A stretch of 64,000 nucleotides of DNA, taken from NCBI GenBank assembly GCA_009377755.1, contig WHTM01000014.1:36354-100353 (forward strand). The letters run 5' to 3'. The DNA is from Hyphomicrobiales bacterium (GTDB lineage: Bacteria > Pseudomonadota > Alphaproteobacteria > Rhizobiales > Xanthobacteraceae). This document shows positions 8,440 through 18,550 of this stretch, in pieces. Under the pieces are notes generated by a model. The model had not been told where the DNA came from, searched no databases, and saw only the letters and a program-made list of their open reading frames with translations. The first letter of the stretch is position 1, and each line of letters starts with the position of its first letter. Made by a program: the position numbers and the translations under genes.

Positions 8440-9453
8440 TCAACTCAACAGCCCATAGGCATTGATGAGAGCGGTCCCGGGCAGCCCCTTCTTGTCGACC
8501 TCTTCGCCCTGCTGCTTGGCCAGCGTCTTGAAGATGCCGAGCCAGCGCGTGCGCTCCGCAGGAGCGAGCGAGATGATCTCGCGCTGCTTCTTGCCCGCCT
8601 CGTGCGCCTCCCCGTTCTTCTTGTCGTAGCTCCGCGCGCCGCCGAGACTCATTTCCAGCCCGGTGGTGTCGTCGATGACCTTCTTGAGATCTGGCGCGAG
8701 GCCCTCGTAGCGCTTGCGGTTCATCGACACCAGGAACGGCGAACGGCCGAGCGGGGCGTCCACGGTCAGATATTTCACGACTTCGAGGAGCTTGAAGTCG
8801 AGCATCGCCGACAGCGGGATCATCGTCGCGTCGATCACGCCGCGCTCAAGTGCGTTGTAGATCTGCGTGACCGGCATGTCGACCGGCGTGGCTCCGAGCG
8901 CTGTGAGCTGTGCCGACTGCGCACGCGAGGGGGTGCGGATGCGCATGCCTTTCATGTCTTCAAGCGTGCGGATCGGCTTGGCGCGGCTCATGATGCCGGC
9001 CGTGTCCGAATTCCACAGCATCAGCACCTTCGCGTCCTTGAACTCCTGCGCAAAGAACTTGTCGAAGTTTGCCCAGAGCTTCCTGGTGCCGTCCTCGGCG
9101 CTGCTCGCCGTTCCCGGCAGCTCGGTCAGCGACATCATCGGGAAGTCGCCCGCGGTGTACCCCGGCAGCGTAAAGACGACATCGGCGATTCCCTGCACCA
9201 TTTGCCGGTAGAGTTCAGGCGGCTTGCCGCCGAGCTGCATCGAGGGAAACATCCGCACGGTCAGTTGGCCGTTGCTCCGCTTGGCCACTTCCTTGGTCCA
9301 CGGAGTGAGCGGGTCCACCCAGATGCTGTGCGAGGGCGGCACGAAGCTCGCGAGTTTCAATTCCTCAGCCGCCAGCGCCGGACCCCATGGCAGGGTCGAA
9401 GTCGCGGTGGCGGCAAGCGAGCCGGTCACGAATGTTCTGCGAGTGGTGTGCAT
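8440..9453 (-). CDS. dctP: TRAP transporter substrate-binding protein, DctP type
   Basis: 337-residue periplasmic solute receptor. The N-terminus has a twin-arginine-like export signal (MHTTRRTFVTGSLAATATST) with an Ala-x-Ala cleavage region near 26-29. The mature part carries DctP family features: 'MFPSMQLGGKPPELYRQMVQ' near 67-86, 'LWNSDTAGIMSRAKPIRTLE' near 151-170, 'MKGMRIRTPSRAQS', and the ligand carboxylate Arg region. It is the first gene of the dctPQM operon, divergent from mutB across a 258-bp spacer. Substrate unknown. Confidence 0.92.
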   Translation of the reverse strand: MHTTRRTFVTGSLAATATSTLPWGPALAAEELKLASFVPPSHSIWVDPLTPWTKEVAKRSNGQLTVRMFPSMQLGGKPPELYRQMVQGIADVVFTLPGYTAGDFPMMSLTELPGTASSAEDGTRKLWANFDKFFAQEFKDAKVLMLWNSDTAGIMSRAKPIRTLEDMKGMRIRTPSRAQSAQLTALGATPVDMPVTQIYNALERGVIDATMIPLSAMLDFKLLEVVKYLTVDAPLGRSPFLVSMNRKRYEGLAPDLKKVIDDTTGLEMSLGGARSYDKKNGEAHEAGKKQREIISLAPAERTRWLGIFKTLAKQQGEEVDKKGLPGTALINAYGLLS

Positions 9454-9682
9454 GCGAAGTCCTCCCTGGATAACGACATCGGCGCCGATGATTCGTTCAT
9501 CGTCCCGATATCAGCATTGGGCATCACGGCCTCCAGCGGATTCAACACCGCAGCCGCTTGGTTCATGCCCGGCATCGTACCGGCGCCGGGACGCCCGTCA
9601 ATCTCGCTCCCTAATCCCGCCTTCAAACATGGCGCCAAACGCGAACTTGAACTACATATGTGAGGCGCGCGCTTTGGTCGCA

Positions 9683-9697
9683 CTGTCGCGATGACAG
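9683..9697. promoter_or_regulatory. Short inverted repeat 15 bp before the mutB start
   Basis: CTGTC-GCGAT-GACAG is a perfect 5-5-5 inverted repeat in the dctP/mutB divergent spacer, close to the ATG at 9712. It could be a small operator, but a repeat this short can arise by chance. No cobalamin-riboswitch-like conserved box is visible in this spacer. Confidence 0.25.
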
Positions 9698-9711
9698 ATG
9701 AGTAGCCGCCG

Positions 9712-11871
<2,160 letters not shown>

Positions 11872-12459
11872 TCAGTCGAGTTCGGCGAGGCTGATCGAAA
11901 AGCCGGGTAGTGCCGGCGTGATCAATTGGTCCTGCCGGCGGCGCTCGTCGATCGACGACCAATTATCCCCGGACGGACCGGTGTGAACCCATGTGATGCG
12001 CTCGTTGGCATCGATAACCCAGAATTCGCGAATGCCATGCCGCGCATAGAGCCGGGCCTTAACCTTACGATCATAGGCCATGCTCGACACGGCGACTTCA
12101 ACAAGCAGAAGTGCGTCCTTTGCGGTGGGGCGCGCAAAACCCTTCGGTTCGGTGTTGTAAACGGATCGCGCGACGACACAGATATCTGGGTCAACCAAAA
12201 TATCGTCTGCGAGTTGCAGCGTATTCTCCACGCCCACCACAAGGCCGTCCGGCGCGGCGCGGACCATCGCCATTGCTAAAAGGCTCTTGATGATGTCGTG
12301 CAGCGGGCCCTTTGCCGCCATCATGACGAATTCACCCTCGATCAGCTCGAAGTTTTCGTCCTCGCCGATGACCCCGGCGTCAATCATGCGGCGGACGTCC
12401 TCGACGGTGAACGCCCGTCGGGGAAAGCCTTCGGCAGCTTGAGTCCAGGCTACGTTCAT
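11872..12459 (-). CDS. Uma2 family (DUF820) putative endonuclease
   Basis: 195 residues with the PD-(D/E)xK-like core of the Uma2/DUF820 family: 'FELIEGEFVMMAAK' near 38-51, 'ILVDPDICVV' near 89-98, then 'LLLVEVAVSSMAYDRKVKA' (E-x-x motif with following Lys) and 'REFWVIDANE'. The family is abundant in cyanobacteria and scattered elsewhere; nuclease activity is predicted from fold and the biological role is unknown. It lies alone on the minus strand between mutB and a lipoprotein gene, so it is probably an accessory gene. Confidence 0.88.
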   Translation of the reverse strand: MNVAWTQAAEGFPRRAFTVEDVRRMIDAGVIGEDENFELIEGEFVMMAAKGPLHDIIKSLLAMAMVRAAPDGLVVGVENTLQLADDILVDPDICVVARSVYNTEPKGFARPTAKDALLLVEVAVSSMAYDRKVKARLYARHGIREFWVIDANERITWVHTGPSGDNWSSIDERRRQDQLITPALPGFSISLAELD

Positions 12460-12491
12460 GGTGGTATCCCATTCTTGCAGCCCAATATAGC

Positions 12492-13037
12492 ATGATCAGC
12501 ATGACCTATCCACGATCGAGGTTGCTGCGGCTGGGCCAGACTGCATTGGCCCTCTCCGTCTCCCTGCTGCTCGCCGGCTGCTTCACCTCTTCGCAACCGA
12601 AGTTCACGCTGGCGAGCGCCGTCCCAGCGCTCGGCAACGGTGGACGCTATATCGTGTACCAGCGCAACAGCGACGGCAGCTTTCAGCGTGACGAATCATT
12701 CGAGATGCGCGGGCGCGCCGACCGCGGCTACGACTACATCGAGGACAAGGGCAAGGTTACGCCGGTCTCGCTGCACCGGATCGGACCCGACCGCTATGTC
12801 GCGCAGGCGATCCGCGAGGACGGCAAGACCGCCGACTACCTGGTGCTGCGCCTGCGCGGCAACGAGGTGCTGAGCTACGGACCGGACTGCGCCAAGCAGG
12901 ATGCCGCAAAGCTCAAGGGCCTTGGGGTCGAAATCCGCGACAAGACCACCTGCGTGATCGACAGGGTGGCCGACCCGGCCGCATTGTTCGCGACGCTGGA
13001 ACTCGGCGAGCCGGGCGTCAAGATGGTGCGGGAATAG
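12492..13037 (+). CDS. Putative lipoprotein of unknown function
   Basis: 181 residues. A lipoprotein signal peptide ends in LLAGC with the lipobox Cys at residue 30, so the mature protein should be membrane-anchored in the periplasm or at the outer membrane. The rest is a soluble domain with alternating polar and hydrophobic segments ('GGRYIVYQRNSDGSFQRDE') and two further cysteines near 136 and 157 that could form a disulfide. An in-frame ATG nine bases downstream is an alternative start. I do not recognise the family. Confidence 0.75.
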   Translation: MISMTYPRSRLLRLGQTALALSVSLLLAGCFTSSQPKFTLASAVPALGNGGRYIVYQRNSDGSFQRDESFEMRGRADRGYDYIEDKGKVTPVSLHRIGPDRYVAQAIREDGKTADYLVLRLRGNEVLSYGPDCAKQDAAKLKGLGVEIRDKTTCVIDRVADPAALFATLELGEPGVKMVRE

Positions 13038-13121
13038 CCCGCTGACCGGTCGGACAAGGCAAATCGACGCTTGAACGGGATGGAAACAACAGTCGGCTCC
13101 TGCCTATTGATTTTTCAATGC

Positions 13122-13289
13122 AAAATAGCGATCGTTAACCTTGCGAAGGATGCTCTGCACCACGGTCTTTCCGCGTATGACATGATTTACGTGCTCCTCA
13201 CGCACGAGCATCGTCTGTCTCTTGCGACGATAGATCAAGCCATGCGTACTGTGGCACGTGGTCTTGATATCTCCGTCCTTCCGGCCTGA
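13122..13289 (+). pseudogene. Relic of a PIN-domain (VapC-like) toxin gene, C-terminal part only
   Basis: The reading frame ending at 13289 encodes about 55 residues that match only the C-terminal half of PIN-domain nucleases: 'HHGLSAYDMIYVLLTHEHRL' followed by 'SLATIDQAMRTVARGLDIS'. These correspond to the hallmark segments hG(L/T)saYDa.Yl.lA and l.LaTlD..l..aA. The two acidic positions (YD, TID) survive, but the N-terminal catalytic Asp and Glu segments are missing, and the sequence upstream does not restore them. No antitoxin gene is next to it. It sits just before meaB. Confidence 0.65.
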
Positions 13290-13298
13290 CGGCTTCCC

Positions 13299-14291
13299 AT
13301 GCCGGCTCCTCCCCCCATCCCCGACCTCCACGCCCTCGCCCGCGGCATTCGCGCCGGCGATCGTGCGGTGCTGGCGCGGGCGATCACGTTGATCGAGAGC
13401 AAGCGGGCGGATCACCGCCGGGCGGCGCACCGGCTGGTGCAGGAACTGCTGCCCGAGACCGGCAAGGCGATCCGCGTGGGGATCACCGGCGCGCCGGGGG
13501 TCGGCAAGTCGACCGCGATCGATACGCTCGGCTCGCACGTCACCGCCGAGGGTCACAAGGTCGCGGTATTGGCTGTCGATCCGTCCTCGGCGCTTACCGG
13601 CGGCTCGATCCTCGGCGACAAGACGCGCATGGCGCGGCTCGCCGCCGATCCCAACGTCTTCGTGCGCCCGTCGCCCGCTTCCGGCACGCTCGGCGGCGTT
13701 GCCGCCACCACGCGCGAGGCCCTGCTGCTGTGCGAAGCCGCAGGCTTCGACGTCATCCTGGTGGAGACCGTCGGCATCGGCCAATCGGAAACCGCCGTCG
13801 CCGATCTCACCGACTTTTTTCTCGTCCTGATGCTGCCCGGTGCCGGCGACGAACTCCAGGGCCTGAAGAAAGGCATCATCGAGCTCGCGGACATGATCGC
13901 CGTCACCAAGGCTGACGGAGACAACCGCGAACGCGCATCGGCCACCGCGGCTGAATACCGCGCCGCCTTGCACATCCTCACCCCGCGCTCGCCAGACTGG
14001 ACACCGCCGGTGCTGACGTTCTCCGGTCTCACCGGCGACGGGATCGCCGCGCTGTGGCAGCGGGTGCTCGATCATCAGGCGCGGCTTACGCGCTCCGGCG
14101 CGCACGCGGCGCGGCGGCGGGCGCAGCAGGTGAAATGGATGTGGGCGCTGCTGGAGGAGCGGCTGTTGGCGCCGCTGCGGACCGATACGACGTTAAAGGC
14201 GAAGCTCCCGCAGATCGAGACCGCCGTCGCCGAAGGCCGGCTTACGCCGGTCCTGGCGGTCGACGAGATCGCGGCCGTACTGAAACGCTGA
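13299..14291 (+). CDS. meaB: Methylmalonyl-CoA mutase-associated GTPase MeaB
   Basis: 330-residue G3E-family GTPase that protects and reloads methylmalonyl-CoA mutase with adenosylcobalamin. Walker A 'GITGAPGVGKSTAID' near residue 64, Walker B/Mg region 'VLAVDPSSALTGGSILGDK', 'RPSPASGTLGGVAATTREA', 'VETVGIGQSE', and the base-recognition 'VTKADGDN'. C-terminal helices for dimerisation are present. It lies downstream of mutB, in the same direction and separated by accessory genes; family linkage to mutAB makes the assignment firm. Confidence 0.96.
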   Translation: MPAPPPIPDLHALARGIRAGDRAVLARAITLIESKRADHRRAAHRLVQELLPETGKAIRVGITGAPGVGKSTAIDTLGSHVTAEGHKVAVLAVDPSSALTGGSILGDKTRMARLAADPNVFVRPSPASGTLGGVAATTREALLLCEAAGFDVILVETVGIGQSETAVADLTDFFLVLMLPGAGDELQGLKKGIIELADMIAVTKADGDNRERASATAAEYRAALHILTPRSPDWTPPVLTFSGLTGDGIAALWQRVLDHQARLTRSGAHAARRRAQQVKWMWALLEERLLAPLRTDTTLKAKLPQIETAVAEGRLTPVLAVDEIAAVLKR

Positions 14292-14310
14292 CGGCGGCCA
14301 AGGCGGATCG

Positions 14311-14943
14311 ATGCGCACCATCCTCATCACCGGCTTCGGGCCATTTCCAACCGCGCCGTTCAATCCCACCGAACCGCTGGTGCGCCGGCTCGCTCGCGAG
14401 CGCCAGCCGGCGGTGGCAGATGTGAAGATCGTGCCGCACATCTTCCGCACCAGCTACGCCGCGGTTGACCGCGACCTGCCGTCTTTGCTCCGCACACACA
14501 AGCCGGACGCGATCCTGATGTTCGGGCTTGCCACGCGTACCGTGCATCTGCGCATCGAGACTTCGGCGCGCAATGCGGTGGCGGGTGCGGCCGACGCCGA
14601 TCGCCATGCGCCGAACATACGCGTCGTCGACCGCGATCAACCGCGCAGACTCGCTTTGCGAACGCCGGCGCGGCGCCTGCTCGCCAGCGCCCGCGCCGCG
14701 CATGTGCCGGCGGCGCTGTCGCGCGATGCAGGACGCTATCTCTGCAACTATCTGTGCTGGCGCGCGACCGAGGCAGCGCACGCGAAGGACGGCCCCCGTC
14801 TTGCCGCCTTCATTCATGTGCCGCTCGTCCGGCGTGGGCAGATCCCGGCCCACCGCAAAAAAAAGAACCATGTGACAATGGCCGATTTGGCCCGGGCGGG
14901 CCGCGGATTTCTGCGCGTCATCGCGTCGGCGGGGCGGCGTTAA
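14311..14943 (+). CDS. pcp: Pyroglutamyl-peptidase I (C15 peptidase)
   Basis: 210 residues. Removes N-terminal pyroglutamate from peptides in the cytosol. The N-terminal motif 'ILITGFGPFPTAPFNPTEPL' is diagnostic. Catalytic triad candidates: Glu in 'LRIETSARN', Cys in 'SRDAGRYLCNYLCW' and His in 'AFIHVPLV'. Compared with the classical S-N-D-A-G segment the Asn is an Arg. It begins 19 bp after meaB and is probably co-transcribed. Substrate range is not predictable from sequence. Confidence 0.9.
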   Translation: MRTILITGFGPFPTAPFNPTEPLVRRLARERQPAVADVKIVPHIFRTSYAAVDRDLPSLLRTHKPDAILMFGLATRTVHLRIETSARNAVAGAADADRHAPNIRVVDRDQPRRLALRTPARRLLASARAAHVPAALSRDAGRYLCNYLCWRATEAAHAKDGPRLAAFIHVPLVRRGQIPAHRKKKNHVTMADLARAGRGFLRVIASAGRR

Positions 14944-15011
14944 CCTCGTGAACGCAAAAGTGGCCCGCGTCATGAACAAAGCCGATCGCGCACGTGTAAG
15001 ATGGGCGGCGT

Positions 15012-16361
15012 ATGAGTCTCGACCGCCGTCAATTTCTAACCGCCACCGCAGCCGGCGCCACCGCGTTGGCGGCCGCGCCGGTCCTGTCCGCGCCGCTGTC
15101 GAAGTTCGGCCTCGATGCGGGCAGCTTTGGCGTCCGCCCCGGATCACCCGATGATCAGAGCCGCGCCTTGCAGCGCGCGATCGATCGAGCCGCCGGGAAC
15201 CGTGTCCCGCTGATGCTTGCGCCTGGCGACTATAAGGCCGGCGACCTGAAGCTGCCCACCGGCGCCAATGTTGTCGGGGTACGCGGTGCGACGCGGCTGG
15301 TTTCGACGAGCGGCCTGTCTCTCTTCACCGCCGACCACGCCGATACCGTTTCGCTGACCGGTCTCGTACTCGACGGCGGCGGGCTGACGCTGCCGGACCG
15401 CCGCGGCCTCGTGTACATGGTCGCCGCGCGCGGCATTCGCATCACCGACTGCGCAATCATCCGCGCCGGTGGCAACGGCATCGTAGTCGAACAGAGCGAC
15501 GGCTCGGTGACGCACACCACTATTTCGGACGCCGCCAATGTTGCGCTATTCTCGCGTGATGCTCTGGGCCTCATCATTGCAAGCAACGTCATCCGCGGAT
15601 CCGGCAACGGCGGCATCCATATCTGGCAGAGCGACAACCGCGACGACGGCAGCAAGATCGTCGACAATAGGGTCGAGGATACGTCGGCGCGCGCCGGGGG
15701 CTCCGGGCAGAACGGCAACGCCATCAATATCTTCCGCGCCGCCAATGTAATCGTGCGCGGCAACCACATCCGCAACGCGGCGTTCTCGGCGGTTCGCGGC
15801 AACGCCGCTTCCAACATCCAGATCGTCGGCAATAATTGCGGCGCGCTCGACGAGGCCGCCATCTATTCCGAATTCGCCTTCGAGGGCGCGGTGATCGCCG
15901 ACAACATCGTCGACGGCGCCGGCACCGGAGTTTCCGTCACCAATTTCAACGACGGCGGCCGGCTTGCCACCGTGCGCGGCAACCTGATCCGCAATGTCGC
16001 CGCACGGCGGCCGGGTACGCCCGAACAGGAGGAAGGCATCGGCATCACGGTCGAGGCCGACACCACGGTCTCCGGCAACGTGATCGAGACCGCGGCCAAT
16101 GCCGGCATCAGCGCCGGCTGGGGCACGTATCTTCGCAACGTCGCGGTGACCGGCAACGTGGTGCGCGCGGCGGGCTATGGCGTCGCCGTGTCGGTGTCTC
16201 CCGGCGCGGGTGATGCGGTCATCGCCAGCAATATCATCTCCGGCGCGCGGCGCGCGGCAATCGTCGGCATGGACCATCGGACCGTCGTGACCGGCGACCT
16301 CGCCAAGGGAGACGCCTCACGGTATCCTCAGCTCAGGATCCATGGCAATCAGGTCAGCTAG
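15012..16361 (+). CDS. Twin-arginine-exported beta-helix protein, TIGR03808 type
   Basis: 449 residues. A Tat signal peptide 'SLDRRQFLTATAAGATALAA' starts at residue 2, with cleavage expected near 25-28. The mature protein starts with a pectate-lyase-like segment 'DAGSFGVRPGSPDDQSRALQ' and continues as a right-handed beta-helix with many degenerate repeats of the type ..G.GI.V..n......N.I. (e.g. 'IVGNNCGALDEAAIYSEF', 'VIADNIVDGAGTGVSVTNF'). This matches TIGR03808, a family of unknown function concentrated in Hyphomicrobiales. It is periplasmic or secreted; a polysaccharide-related role is a guess from the fold. Confidence 0.88.
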   Translation: MSLDRRQFLTATAAGATALAAAPVLSAPLSKFGLDAGSFGVRPGSPDDQSRALQRAIDRAAGNRVPLMLAPGDYKAGDLKLPTGANVVGVRGATRLVSTSGLSLFTADHADTVSLTGLVLDGGGLTLPDRRGLVYMVAARGIRITDCAIIRAGGNGIVVEQSDGSVTHTTISDAANVALFSRDALGLIIASNVIRGSGNGGIHIWQSDNRDDGSKIVDNRVEDTSARAGGSGQNGNAINIFRAANVIVRGNHIRNAAFSAVRGNAASNIQIVGNNCGALDEAAIYSEFAFEGAVIADNIVDGAGTGVSVTNFNDGGRLATVRGNLIRNVAARRPGTPEQEEGIGITVEADTTVSGNVIETAANAGISAGWGTYLRNVAVTGNVVRAAGYGVAVSVSPGAGDAVIASNIISGARRAAIVGMDHRTVVTGDLAKGDASRYPQLRIHGNQVS

Positions 16362-16376
16362 CCTCCGGCCGAGAAG

Positions 16377-16543
16377 CTAGTATCCCGGTTCCGACGTTCG
16401 TATCCCATTGCAGCACGCGCTCGTACGAACGTCGGAACCAAAGGGACACTAGCAACTATATGATTCTAGTGTGGCTTTGGATTTGACGTTCCTACGAAGG
16501 ACTCGCCGCAATGCCGGTAGGAACGTCAAATCGGCCACACTAG
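16377..16543. repeat. Paired-hairpin element, copy 1
   Basis: 167 bp made of two hairpins. Hairpin A: outer CTAGTATCCC (16377-16386) facing GGGACACTAG (16443-16452), inner 16-bp perfect stem GGTTCCGACGTTCGTA (16387-16402) with its complement at 16424-16439, 21-nt loop. Linker CAACTATATGATT (16453-16465). Hairpin B: CTAGTGTGG (16466-16474) facing CCACACTAG (16535-16543), inner 16-bp perfect stem GATTTGACGTTCCTAC (16480-16495) with 16517-16532, 21-nt loop. The loops are complementary (CATTGCAGC at 16406 versus GCCGCAATG at 16505, one mismatch). A second copy lies at 61238-61402. It sits between two same-strand genes. Function unknown. Confidence 0.9.
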
Positions 16544-16598
16544 CGCTCCAGAATTTGCCAGCCGGTGCGTTTATCGGACCACCGGCGGCCTGAGGGCG

Positions 16599-17474
16599 AT
16601 GACAACGGCGGTGCGATCGGTCACAGTTCCGGCGGAAATGCTTCGTACGGCCGTATCCATGTCCGTCATGTCGTTCCTGATCCGGTCCCCCTCTCGCCGC
16701 ATTCGCCGCAACCTGATGACCCTGGCATTTCTGGTACTCTTCGTTCTCCCGCTGCTGGCCCGCGCGGCGGTCTACGCCATGAACGGCGGACCGCGCAGCT
16801 GGCGCGACGCCGACTGGTCGAGCATCCGCAGTCTTCCGCCGGCCGCCCGGCACCCGGATGCACGCCTGATCGTCTATTCGGGCCGCACGGGCGGCTGGAA
16901 GGGCGTCCTCTCTGTGCACACCTGGCTCGTGCTCAAGCGCGCCAACGCATCGAACTGGACCCGCTACGACGTGGTCGGCTGGGGGACGCCGTTGCGCACC
17001 AACGGCTGGGCGCCGGACGGACGCTGGTACGGCAACCAACCGACGGTCATCGTCGATCTGAAGGGCGCCGCGGCCGAAGCACTGCTGCCGAAGATCGAAG
17101 CTGCGGTGCAGAGCTATGAATTCCGCCACGCCGGCACCTATCGCATGTGGCCGGGGCCGAACAGCAACTCGTTCGTCGCCGCCACATTGCGCGCCGTGCC
17201 AGAAATCGGCGTTGCGCTGCCGTCGAACGCGATCGGCCGCGACTTCCGGCCGCATCCCTACTTCGGTTTGACCGACAGCCGCACCGGCATCGAGGCGAGC
17301 CTGTGGGGGATGCTCGGCGCCAAGCTCGGCTGGGTCGAAGGGTTCGAGATCAATCTCCTCGGCCTGGTCGCAGGCATCGATGTCCGCAATCCGGCGGTGA
17401 AGCTGCCCGGGTTCGGTCGCATCGGCATGGATAGGCACACCGCGATTGCGGCGCCGGCGCGAACCGACCCATAA
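16599..17474 (+). CDS. DUF3750 family protein
   Basis: 291 residues with one N-terminal membrane segment (about 39-57, 'LMTLAFLVLFVLPLLARAA') followed by a periplasmic-facing domain matching DUF3750: 'HPDARLIVYSGRTGGWKG', 'VHTWLVLKRANASNWTRYDV', 'GTYRMWPGPNSNSF' and 'RDFRPHPYFGLTDSRTGIE'. The 'PGPNSNSF' block may carry the active nucleophile region, but the family has no established activity. Downstream in-frame ATGs (residue 22 or 40) are possible starts. It follows the paired-hairpin element by 55 bp. Confidence 0.85.
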   Translation: MTTAVRSVTVPAEMLRTAVSMSVMSFLIRSPSRRIRRNLMTLAFLVLFVLPLLARAAVYAMNGGPRSWRDADWSSIRSLPPAARHPDARLIVYSGRTGGWKGVLSVHTWLVLKRANASNWTRYDVVGWGTPLRTNGWAPDGRWYGNQPTVIVDLKGAAAEALLPKIEAAVQSYEFRHAGTYRMWPGPNSNSFVAATLRAVPEIGVALPSNAIGRDFRPHPYFGLTDSRTGIEASLWGMLGAKLGWVEGFEINLLGLVAGIDVRNPAVKLPGFGRIGMDRHTAIAAPARTDP

Positions 17475-17575
17475 CAAAGCCCTCACGGCAAATTGTATCA
17501 GAGGTATCGGTCGTCAGGTGACGGCCGCGCCGCTTCGTGCCAGCTTGCAAATCCGCTTCGATCGAGACAATCAGA

Positions 17576-18550
17576 ATGCGCGATCCCCGCCCGTTGCTTG
17601 AGCAGATCCCCTTTCCTGCCCTGCGCCGCCGGCGGCTGGCCACGCTGCAGGTCAACGTCGGCTATCGCTGCAACCAGTCCTGCGTGCATTGCCACGTCAG
17701 CGCCAGTCCGCACCGCACCGAGGAAATGTCGGGCGAGGTCGCCGACACAGTCATCGCCTTCATCGAGCGCGAGCGCGTCTTCACGCTCGACATCACGGGC
17801 GGCGCGCCGGAGCTCAACCGCCATTTCCGCCGCATGGTCGTCGCCGCGCGCAACGTCGGCGTGAAGGTGATGGACCGCTGCAACCTCACCATCCTGGAGA
17901 GTCCCGGGCAGGAAGACCTTGCCGATTTTCTTGCCGCCCAGCACGTCGTCATCATCGCCTCGATGCCCTGCTACCTGGAGGACAATGTCGAGCGGCAACG
18001 CGGCAAGGGCGTCTTCGCCGGCTCGATCCGCGGCCTGCAACGCCTCAACGCCCTCGGCTACGGGCATGATGGCACTGGCCTTGAGCTCAATCTCGTCTAC
18101 AACCCGCAGGGACCTTCGCTGCCGCCGCCGCAGGAGGCGCTCGAAGCTGATTACCGCCGCGTGCTCGGCGAGCAGTACGGTATCGTCTTCAACCGACTCT
18201 ACACGCTTGCCAACATGCCGATCCAGCGCTTCGGCTCGACGTTGATCAGCAAGGGCGAGTTCGGCCGTTATCTTGACCTGCTGCAGCAGGCACACATGGA
18301 CGCCAATCTCGGCAACGTCATGTGCCGCGACCTGATCTCGGTCGACTATCGCGGCTATTTGTACGATTGCGACTTCAATCAGATGCTCGACATGCCGCTG
18401 GTGCGCAAAGGCGGTGCGCGCATATACCTCTCCGAGCTGAACGCCGGCGAGATCGACGGGCGGCCGATCCGGGTCGCCGGCCACTGCTTCGGCTGTACCG
18501 CGGGCCAGGGGTCGAGTTGCGGCGGGGCCCTGCAGGACGCCGCGGAATGA
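17576..18550 (+). CDS. arsS: Arsenosugar biosynthesis radical SAM protein ArsS
   Basis: 324-residue radical SAM enzyme. The [4Fe-4S] triad C32, C36, C39 (YRCNQSCVHC) is intact, with 'DITGGAPELNRHFRRMV' forming the next SAM-binding region. The C-terminal DUF3641-like domain ends with the hallmark 'HCFGCTAGQGSSCGGAL'. Some homologues use selenocysteine in this tail; here it is Cys and no in-frame TGA recoding is needed. ArsS is placed in deoxyadenosyl-arsenosugar formation from dimethylarsinate and SAM. ATG 17576 is preferred to an upstream GTG at 17537. It overlaps the next gene by 4 bp (ATGA). Confidence 0.9.
   Translation: MRDPRPLLEQIPFPALRRRRLATLQVNVGYRCNQSCVHCHVSASPHRTEEMSGEVADTVIAFIERERVFTLDITGGAPELNRHFRRMVVAARNVGVKVMDRCNLTILESPGQEDLADFLAAQHVVIIASMPCYLEDNVERQRGKGVFAGSIRGLQRLNALGYGHDGTGLELNLVYNPQGPSLPPPQEALEADYRRVLGEQYGIVFNRLYTLANMPIQRFGSTLISKGEFGRYLDLLQQAHMDANLGNVMCRDLISVDYRGYLYDCDFNQMLDMPLVRKGGARIYLSELNAGEIDGRPIRVAGHCFGCTAGQGSSCGGALQDAAE

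Noticed and set aside
8305..9663. 452-codon plus-strand open frame across the dctP gene
   Set aside because: Antisense shadow of dctP; composition is not protein-like and the true gene has a signal peptide and family motifs.
9454..9711. Cobalamin riboswitch before mutB
   Set aside because: No B12-box-like conserved core or long paired leader could be seen in the spacer; the mutase binds B12 but that alone is not evidence.
12525..12700. Link of the lipoprotein gene to methylmalonyl-CoA metabolism
   Set aside because: Only position supports it; the protein is an exported lipoprotein of unknown family.
18500..18535. Selenocysteine in the ArsS C-terminal motif
   Set aside because: The codons for the CxxC and SSC positions are ordinary Cys codons and the frame has no in-frame TGA before the stop.
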